A DNA stretch of 7,098 nt, taken from NCBI GenBank assembly GCA_004292705.1, contig RDXA01000116.1:1-7098 (forward strand). Direction: 5' to 3'. Source of the stretch: Sphingomonadales bacterium (GTDB taxonomy: Bacteria > Pseudomonadota > Alphaproteobacteria > Sphingomonadales > Sphingomonadaceae). The notes under the pieces are model-generated. The model worked only from the letters and a program-made list of their open reading frames with translations. It did not search any database and had not been told where the DNA came from. The translations under genes were made by a program, and so were the position numbers. How positions within the stretch are numbered: position 1 is the stretch's first letter; each line of letters starts with the position of its first letter. Positions 1-7,098 of the stretch are shown one piece after another.

Positions 1-3513
<3,513 letters not shown>

Positions 3514-3540
3514 TCCTGCCTCGCCCTTGCGGCCCATGTG

Positions 3541-3577
3541 AAAGCCCCGCCGAAGCTGTTGCTTCGGCGGGGCTTTT
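3541..3577 (+). terminator. Rho-independent terminator after rpoC
   Basis: A perfect 16-bp stem, AAAGCCCCGCCGAAGC (3541-3556) pairing with GCTTCGGCGGGGCTTT (3561-3576), closes a TGTT loop and ends in TTTT followed by CATT. It lies 27 bases after the rpoC stop codon and is expected to end the rpoC transcript (probably an rpoB-rpoC operon), separating it from the genes that follow. The U tract is short, but the stem is long and G+C-rich and its A-run mirrors the T-run. Confidence 0.9.
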
Positions 3578-3611
3578 CATTGCGGCCTCGTCGATGGTCG
3601 TTTTTACGCTA

Positions 3612-3640
3612 TTGCAAATCACTCGCAGTAAATCTATAGG
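3612..3640 (+). promoter_or_regulatory. Candidate sigma70 promoter for the 3676 gene
   Basis: TTGCAA (3612-3617) and TATAGG (3635-3640) are separated by 17 bases; each matches 4 of 6 positions of the -35 (TTGACA) and -10 (TATAAT) consensus. Transcription would start near 3647, leaving a leader of about 29 bases with a GCGAGG ribosome site at 3665-3670. The position just after the rpoC terminator and before the next gene fits. This is inferred from motif and spacing only. Confidence 0.5.
3613..3627 (+). promoter_or_regulatory. Fur-family-like operator (7-1-7 inverted repeat)
   Basis: TGCAAATCACTCGCA is an imperfect 7-1-7 inverted repeat: the left half TGCAAAT and the reverse complement of the right half (TGCGAGT) agree at 5 of 7 positions. 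This is the geometry of Fur and Mur boxes (type TGATAATNATTATCA, often TGCAAAT/TGCGAAT-like in alphaproteobacteria). It overlaps the -35 element and spacer of the candidate promoter, where a bound repressor would block polymerase. It suggests control by iron or manganese. A chance match cannot be excluded from one site. Confidence 0.45.
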
Positions 3641-3675
3641 TGGGTCCACCCCACAGACTTCACTTGCGAGGCTTC

Positions 3676-4116
3676 ATGTCCCGGCACCATGCCCCTTCCG
3701 CCACGATCCAATCCATCGTCGATGCGCTCGCAATCCCGCCCCGGGTTGAAGCGCTGGGGCCGATTGCGGGGCGCTTCATCCACGCGCTGCGGCTGATCGC
3801 GCTGCACGAGCGGATGGGCCGCGACCCGGTGCCGGAACTGGCGGCGCGGCTGGGGAGTGTCGAGGTGGCCGCCAAGGCGCTGATCCTCGCCCATGCGATT
3901 GCGGCCAGCTGGCCTGAGAATATCCACGTTTCGCGCTTCTGCTGCCGTTTGCTCAGCCATGACGAGATAGCCATCGGCCTGTTCGTCGATGCCGCCGCGC
4001 GGGCAGACCGGCTGGGGTTTGAGGCCGCCATCGCAGGCCTGGTTCGCGCTGACCGGATGCCGCGTCTGTGGGAAGGTGCGCTGGCGCTGACCGCAGCGGA
4101 ACTGCGCGCTGTGTAA
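3676..4116 (+). CDS. Uncharacterised 146-residue protein, possibly DUF6628-like
   Basis: This gene encodes 146 residues that I cannot assign a function. The start ATG at 3676 is chosen because GCGAGG (3665-3670) stands five bases before it; an upstream in-frame start at 3640 would lie inside the promoter. The protein appears all-helical and soluble, with no signal peptide or clear membrane segment. A helical, Ala/Leu/Arg-rich first half leads to a conserved-looking patch, RFCCRLLSHDE (residues 87-97), with adjacent Cys89-Cys90 and an Asp-Glu pair, then a second helical part ending in LTAAELRAV. The spacing of CC, a Ser/Thr and DE reminds me of the small sphingomonad family DUF6628; this is from memory and uncertain. 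The gene is preceded by the rpoC terminator and by a promoter with a Fur-like box, and followed after 41 bases by a lipoprotein gene on the same strand. Codon use supports a real gene; a long reading frame opposite it is a shadow. Confidence 0.75.
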   Translation: MSRHHAPSATIQSIVDALAIPPRVEALGPIAGRFIHALRLIALHERMGRDPVPELAARLGSVEVAAKALILAHAIAASWPENIHVSRFCCRLLSHDEIAIGLFVDAAARADRLGFEAAIAGLVRADRMPRLWEGALALTAAELRAV

Positions 4117-4130
4117 AGGGGGCGCCGTGC

Positions 4131-4195
4131 TGGCACTTGCCGTGCTAGAACGCGGAGATGACCCGCGCTCTCCCCCTCATGGCACTTGCCATGCT
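4131..4195. repeat. 16-bp direct repeat straddling the lipoprotein start
   Basis: TGGCACTTGCCGTGCT (4131-4146) and TGGCACTTGCCATGCT (4180-4195) differ at one base and lie 49 bp apart start to start. Each contains the short palindrome GGCA-CT-TGCC. The first copy ends where the -10-like element of the lipoprotein gene begins; the second lies inside the signal-peptide codons. They could be a paired operator or a chance or duplication product. Confidence 0.35.
4146..4157 (+). promoter_or_regulatory. Candidate -10 element of a leaderless transcript (lipoprotein gene)
   Basis: GCTAGAAC places a -10-like TAGAAC hexamer at 4146-4151, six bases before the A of the ATG at 4158, the usual distance from -10 to the transcription start. 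The only Shine-Dalgarno-like bases, GGAG at 4154-4157, touch the ATG and cannot act as a normal ribosome site. No convincing -35 element is seen. The same layout recurs before gltX. Confidence 0.3.
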
Positions 4196-4580
4196 TGGTG
4201 CCTGTGTTCCCGCCTCGGTCCCAGATGCCGTCGGCAACACCCAGCCGGTTGCCAGTTTGGTTGGCGAATACCGGATCGCGGCGATTGACGGCAGAGCGAT
4301 TGATTGGCCTTTCGGCCTCACCCTGTCGATTGCGCCGGATCGGATCGTGTTTGATGGCCCCTGCAACGGCTATGCCTGGGATTACCGGCTGAAAGGTCAG
4401 GCTCTCACCCTGCGGCGCAGCGCGTCGCCCGACCCTGATTGCCTTGCTAGGGCCCGGATCCATCAACTGGTGTTCGATCTGGCAACCGCTGTCGATGCCG
4501 CCACCAGCGCCGGGCGCGATCCCTCGAACGCGGTGATCCTTGCCGGAGGCGAGCATCAGGTCACGCTCTACTCGCAATAA
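4158..4580 (+). CDS. Small lipoprotein with a META/HslJ-like domain
   Basis: This gene encodes a 140-residue predicted lipoprotein. Residues 1-15 form a short hydrophobic signal with lipobox LGAC; Cys16 would be lipidated after signal peptidase II cleavage. Val at position 17 gives no inner-membrane retention signal by the E. coli rule, so outer-membrane placement is likely. Residues about 34-140 resemble a META domain, as in the heat-shock protein HslJ: LVGEYRIAAIDG, a beta-rich stretch, then GPCNGYAWDYRLKG (HslJ-type GCN motif, Cys69), a second Cys95 in DPDC, a helix (IHQLVFDLATAVDAA) and a closing strand VTLYSQ. HslJ-type proteins are envelope proteins linked to heat and novobiocin resistance; the biochemical role is not known and is not shown here. 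ATG 4158 is the first possible start, since an in-frame stop lies at 4146-4148. It sits between the uncharacterised 146-residue gene and gltX on the same strand. Lipoprotein call is firm, the META assignment moderate. Confidence 0.8.
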   Translation: MTRALPLMALAMLGACVPASVPDAVGNTQPVASLVGEYRIAAIDGRAIDWPFGLTLSIAPDRIVFDGPCNGYAWDYRLKGQALTLRRSASPDPDCLARARIHQLVFDLATAVDAATSAGRDPSNAVILAGGEHQVTLYSQ

Positions 4581-4594
4581 TCATCAAGCCGCGC

Positions 4595-4607
4595 TAACGG
4601 GCGTGGC
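4595..4607 (+). promoter_or_regulatory. Candidate -10 element of a leaderless transcript (gltX)
   Basis: GCTAACGGGCG puts a -10-like TAACGG at 4595-4600, seven bases before the A of the gltX ATG (4608), with no Shine-Dalgarno sequence in the 15 bases before the start. It resembles GCTAGAACGCG before the lipoprotein gene. The -35 region (around TCGCAA, 4572-4577) is weak. gltX could instead be translated from a transcript that starts upstream. Confidence 0.3.
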
Positions 4608-5966
4608 ATGACCACCACCCGTTTCGCCCCTTCGCCCACTGGCCGGCTCCACGTCGGCAATATCCGCACCGCGCTGCACAACTGGATGCTGGCGCGCCAA
4701 GCCGGCGGCGCCTTCATCCTGCGGATCGATGACACCGATGCGGAGCGCAGCCGCGAGGATTATGTCGAGGCGATCCGCGCCGATCTCACATGGCTTGGGC
4801 TGGAATGGGACCGTGAGGAGCGCCAATCGGCACGGCTCGACCGGTACGAAGCCGCCTTTGCCGCGCTCCAGGCGGCGGGGCGGCTTTATCCCTGTTACGA
4901 AAGTGCGCAGGAGCTGGAGGTCAAGCGCAAGATTGCCTTGGGTCGCGGGCTGCCGCCAATCTATGACCGCGCGGCATTGAAGCTGACAGACTATGAGCGC
5001 GCGGCGAGGGAAGCAGAAGGAACAGCACCGCACTGGCGCTTTTTGCTCGACCATGGCGAGCCGATTGCCTGGCAGGACGGCATTCGAGGTTCGCAGAAAT
5101 TCGATCCCGCGCAGCTCTCCGATCCTGTTATCCGCCGCGCCGACGGCTCATGGCTGTATATGATGCCTAGCGCTGTGGATGACATCGATATGGAGGTAAC
5201 ACAGGTGCTGCGTGGCGAGGATCACGTATCGAACACAGCCGTTCAGATTCAGATCTTTACCGCGCTTTTTGCTGCACAATTTGCTGCAACAGAAGGTGCA
5301 GCAAAAATGCTACCCGCCTTCGCCCATGAAGCGCTGCTGGTGGGGCGCGAGGGCAAGCTTTCGAAGCGCCTCGGCTCGCTCGGTTGCGATGCCTTTCGTG
5401 AGCGCGGCATCGAGCCGGAGGCGATCATTGCGCTGCTGGCGCGCCTCGGGACATCGCAACCAGTCGAACCCATCGCCGACCGCAAGGTGCTGCTTGCGGG
5501 TTTCGATCTGTCGACATTCGGGCGGGCACCGGCGAAGTTTGATGAAGAGGATCTGGAGCGTCTCAACGCTGCGATTGTCCACCAGCTGCCCTTCCCATCG
5601 GTTCGCGACCGTCTGCCCGCTGGAATGGACGAGGCCGGGTGGCTCGCGATCCGCCCCAATCTCGGCCATGTGGGCGAGGCGGCGGATTGGTGGCAGCTGG
5701 TGACTGGGCCGATCACGCAGCCTGCCTTCAGCACCGAGGACAAGGCCTTCCTCGCCGAAGCGGCCCGGCTGCTGGTGTGGGATGCGAACCCCTGGGCTCT
5801 GCTGACCGCGGCGCTGAAGGAAGCCACCGGGCGCAAGGGCAAGCCGCTCTTCCTGCCGCTGCGCCAAGCGCTCACCGGCATGGACCACGGCCCCGACATG
5901 GGCGAGTTGCTCCCCCTGATCGGCGAGACCGCCACCCGCACCAGACTCGCCCAAGCCACCGCCTGA
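4608..5966 (+). CDS. gltX: Glutamyl-tRNA synthetase, second (HVGN) type
   Basis: This 452-residue class I aminoacyl-tRNA synthetase joins glutamate to tRNA in the cytoplasm using ATP. The Rossmann fold begins at once with RFAPSPTGRLHVGN; HVGN (residues 15-18) is the HIGH motif. LRIDDTDAERS (38-48), LRGEDHVSNTAVQ (201-213) and KLSKR (250-254, nt 5355-5369, the KMSKS motif) are in place, followed by a helical anticodon-binding part. Alphaproteobacteria usually carry two GluRS genes; length and HVGN place this with the second kind, which in other bacteria can charge tRNA-Gln for later amidation by GatCAB. Which tRNA this one uses cannot be read here. The zinc site of E. coli GluRS is absent: only Cys96 remains in the YPCYES stretch. 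An extra segment of about ten residues, around AAQFAATEGAAK (222-233), lies between RGEDH and KLSKR and is encoded by an A+T-rich palindrome. The start has no clear ribosome site. It converges on the hsdS remnant, with 5 bp between the stop codons. Confidence 0.96.
   Translation: MTTTRFAPSPTGRLHVGNIRTALHNWMLARQAGGAFILRIDDTDAERSREDYVEAIRADLTWLGLEWDREERQSARLDRYEAAFAALQAAGRLYPCYESAQELEVKRKIALGRGLPPIYDRAALKLTDYERAAREAEGTAPHWRFLLDHGEPIAWQDGIRGSQKFDPAQLSDPVIRRADGSWLYMMPSAVDDIDMEVTQVLRGEDHVSNTAVQIQIFTALFAAQFAATEGAAKMLPAFAHEALLVGREGKLSKRLGSLGCDAFRERGIEPEAIIALLARLGTSQPVEPIADRKVLLAGFDLSTFGRAPAKFDEEDLERLNAAIVHQLPFPSVRDRLPAGMDEAGWLAIRPNLGHVGEAADWWQLVTGPITQPAFSTEDKAFLAEAARLLVWDANPWALLTAALKEATGRKGKPLFLPLRQALTGMDHGPDMGELLPLIGETATRTRLAQATA
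5266..5307. repeat. A+T-rich palindromic insert within gltX
   Basis: TTTTTGCTGCA (5266-5276) is a perfect 11-bp inverted match of TGCAGCAAAAA (5297-5307). A third copy of the core, TTTGCTGCA (5280-5288), can pair instead with 5297-5305 to give a 9-bp stem and 8-base loop. The 42 bases are about 40% G+C, far below the surrounding gene. They encode FAAQFAATEGAAK-like sequence at a point where, from memory, related GluRS proteins have a short loop before PxFAHEALL. The frame stays open. Confidence 0.55.
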
Positions 5967-5977
5967 TCAGATCAGGC
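5961..5977. terminator. Palindrome carrying both convergent stop codons
   Basis: GCCTGATCAGATCAGGC is a perfect inverted repeat of 8 bp around a central A. As RNA it would fold as a 6-bp stem GCCTGA/TCAGGC with a 5-base loop. The gltX stop TGA (5964-5966) and the minus-strand stop of the hsdS remnant (5974-5972) are its mirror halves. There is no T-run on either side, so termination would be weak at best; it may instead be a junction scar. Confidence 0.35.
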
Positions 5978-6142
5978 TGAAGCGCCGTGTGTTTGGGAGA
6001 AATGGTGCCCAGAAGAGTCCACGTTGCCAATATCAATGTAGGCGATTTCAATGTCCGGATCGACGTTTTCGGGCAACGCCTCATCGTTGAGGGTTGCCGC
6101 GAACTTGAGGCGCATCATGTTTTGCCCGTGCGCGTCACTCAT
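5972..6142 (-). pseudogene. hsdS: Truncated hsdS: N-terminal fragment of type I R-M specificity subunit
   Basis: The start ATG (6142-6140) overlaps the hsdM stop codon as ATGA, and GAGGT (6153-6149) lies six bases before it, so this is a properly coupled gene start. The frame encodes only 56 residues. RLKFAATLNDEALPENVDPD (11-30) followed by an IEIAYIDIGNVDSSG-type stretch (31-45) matches the N-terminal beginning of type I specificity subunits, which bind DNA through two target recognition domains and normally have about 400 residues. After residue 45 (near base 6007) the likeness stops; an unrelated tail, HHFSQTHGASA, leads to a stop codon 5 bp from the end of gltX. Almost all of both recognition domains are therefore missing, and the product cannot direct methylation or cleavage. 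No continuation is seen in the other minus-strand frames, which run into gltX. Recognition rests on family memory, but the hsdM neighbour and overlap support it strongly. Confidence 0.75.
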
Positions 6143-7098
6143 TCTGTTACCTCACGCAGCAGGCGCATGATTTCCTCTTCCGCCTGCTTCAGCTCAGCGT
6201 CGATCACCGCAAGCGGGCGGGGCGCGATGAACTTGTAGAAATGGCGGTTGAAATTGATTTCGTAACCGACCTTGTCCTTGCTCCGGTCCATCCAGGCATC
6301 GGGCACATGGGGCTGTACCTCGCGCGCGAAGAAGGCGTCGATATCGACCTTGAGCGGGATGTTCTCGAAATCACGGAGATCGGGATCGGGCTCGAAGCCC
6401 TTGCCCTTGCGTACCTTCTCCGCGCCCGCATCCTTGGCGGTGAACACACTGCGGAAGAGCTTCTCGTCCGCCGCGCGCCACTTTGATCCGCGCTTAATCA
6501 GAATGCGCTCGATGGATTTTGACACGGCATTCCAGTCCATCAGCGGTTCGCGGCCAAGTTCCTTGTCGATGGCCTGGATATCGTCGAGCAGGTGCGGCGC
6601 GGCATCGAGGAAGCGCGCCTTGTCCTCGACCGTCATCTGATAACGCAACCGCAAGGGCCGCTCGACCGTGACGCGGGTATAGCCAAAATCGTCATTGTCG
6701 AAGATCTTAGACTGCTCGCCCTGGGAGAACTTACCATAGCGGCGAACGATGTCGGCAATCTGATCCGGCTCGTCCGGGCGGTCATCGCCTTCCAGCGCAG
6801 GCCCTTCGCCGATCTTGCGCCGCTTATCGCCCTGGCTGCGGCGCATGGGAATCCAGGTGTCGCGCGCGTCGACCAGCTGGATCTTGCCCTGGCGAGCCTT
6901 GGCCTTCCGGTTGGTGACGATCCAAATGTAGGTGCCAATGCCGGTGTTGTAGAACATCTGTTCAGGCAGGGCGATGATCGCCTCCAGCATGTCCTCTTCG
7001 ATGATCCACTTGCGGATGTTGCTTTCGCCGCCGCCAGCGCCGCCGGTGAACAGGGGCGAACCGCTGAAGACGATGGCGGCGCGGGAACCGTGCTTGTT
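6139..7098 (-). CDS. hsdM: Type I restriction-modification methyltransferase subunit HsdM (C-terminal part, cut by window edge)
   Basis: HsdM is the N6-adenine methylating subunit of a type I restriction-modification enzyme and works as a complex with HsdS (and HsdR for cleavage). The frame is open from the right edge and gives 319 residues, beginning NKHGSRAAIVFSGSPLFTGG. It covers the end of the N6_Mtase domain: an ESNIRKWIIEEDMLEAI stretch, then ALPEQMFYNTGIGTYIWIVT and KIQLVDARD. A helical tail follows, with DFGYTRVTVERPLR and, near the end, VGYEINFNRHFYKF and a Glu-rich coiled segment (IDAELKQAEEEIMRLLREVTE, shown here only by its ends IDAEL and REVTE). The SAM-binding motif and NPPY lie outside the window. 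No stop or frameshift breaks this part. The stop overlaps the hsdS start by ATGA, the usual operon arrangement, but that hsdS is truncated, so HsdM would need another specificity subunit to act. hsdR is not in the window. Confidence 0.93.
   Translation of the reverse strand, partial: NKHGSRAAIVFSGSPLFTGGAGGGESNIRKWIIEEDMLEAIIALPEQMFYNTGIGTYIWIVTNRKAKARQGKIQLVDARDTWIPMRRSQGDKRRKIGEGPALEGDDRPDEPDQIADIVRRYGKFSQGEQSKIFDNDDFGYTRVTVERPLRLRYQMTVEDKARFLDAAPHLLDDIQAIDKELGREPLMDWNAVSKSIERILIKRGSKWRAADEKLFRSVFTAKDAGAEKVRKGKGFEPDPDLRDFENIPLKVDIDAFFAREVQPHVPDAWMDRSKDKVGYEINFNRHFYKFIAPRPLAVIDAELKQAEEEIMRLLREVTE

Noticed and set aside
3639..3654. Small hairpins GGTGG/CCACC or GTGGG/CCCAC in the leader of the 3676 gene
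   Set aside because: Five-base stems are expected by chance in such sequence, and nothing else suggests a riboswitch or attenuator.
3640..3675. Alternative upstream start (GTG-type, 12 extra codons) for the 146-residue gene
   Set aside because: It would begin within the -10 element and has no ribosome site, whereas ATG 3676 has GCGAGG five bases before it.
3660..4577. 305-codon open frame on the minus strand opposite the 146-residue gene and the lipoprotein gene
   Set aside because: It is antisense to two genes with clear features (ribosome site, lipobox), its translation is low-complexity Arg/Ser/Ala-rich, and long antisense frames are common in G+C-rich DNA.
5249..5959. 236-codon open frame on the minus strand opposite gltX
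   Set aside because: It is the mirror of a certain gltX coding sequence, rich in Ser/Arg/Ala, with no recognisable motif. I also checked it as a possible continuation of hsdS and saw no likeness.
5987..6238. 83-codon plus-strand frame between gltX and hsdM
   Set aside because: It is antisense to the hsdS remnant and the end of hsdM, both of which have family likeness and the ATGA coupling.

Overview
This is a G+C-rich window from an alphaproteobacterium, most likely a member of the Sphingomonadales (Erythrobacteraceae or Sphingomonadaceae type). The reasons are the RpoC sequence with its Ala-rich acidic tail, a short glutamyl-tRNA synthetase of the second (HVGN) alphaproteobacterial type, and short intergenic gaps with start codons that often lack a Shine-Dalgarno site. 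The order or family is inferred from memory of such sequences, not from a search.

Layout. Bases 1-3513 (+) hold the last 1170 codons of rpoC, the RNA polymerase beta' subunit, followed by a strong intrinsic terminator (3541-3577). A new transcription unit begins next: a sigma70-like promoter overlapped by a Fur-family-like operator (3612-3640), then an uncharacterised 146-residue protein (3676-4116). It is followed on the same strand by a small META/HslJ-like lipoprotein (4158-4580) and a complete glutamyl-tRNA synthetase, gltX (4608-5966). The starts of the lipoprotein and of gltX have a -10-like CTA element 12-13 bases upstream instead of a well-placed Shine-Dalgarno site, which suggests leaderless transcripts.

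From 5972 to the right edge the window is read on the minus strand and holds the end of a type I restriction-modification operon. The C-terminal part of hsdM (runs off the right edge) overlaps by ATGA a short, truncated hsdS. The hsdS reading frame keeps about 45 recognisable N-terminal residues and then stops after 56 codons, 5 bp from the gltX stop codon, inside a shared palindrome. This looks like the edge of an accessory island whose specificity gene has been cut off by a deletion or rearrangement.

How the parts relate: rpoC and gltX are core information-processing genes, the two small genes between them are of unknown or weakly known role, and the R-M module is accessory. The points most worth a second look are the truncated hsdS at the junction, an A+T-rich palindromic in-frame insert within gltX, and the Fur-like box in front of the uncharacterised gene.
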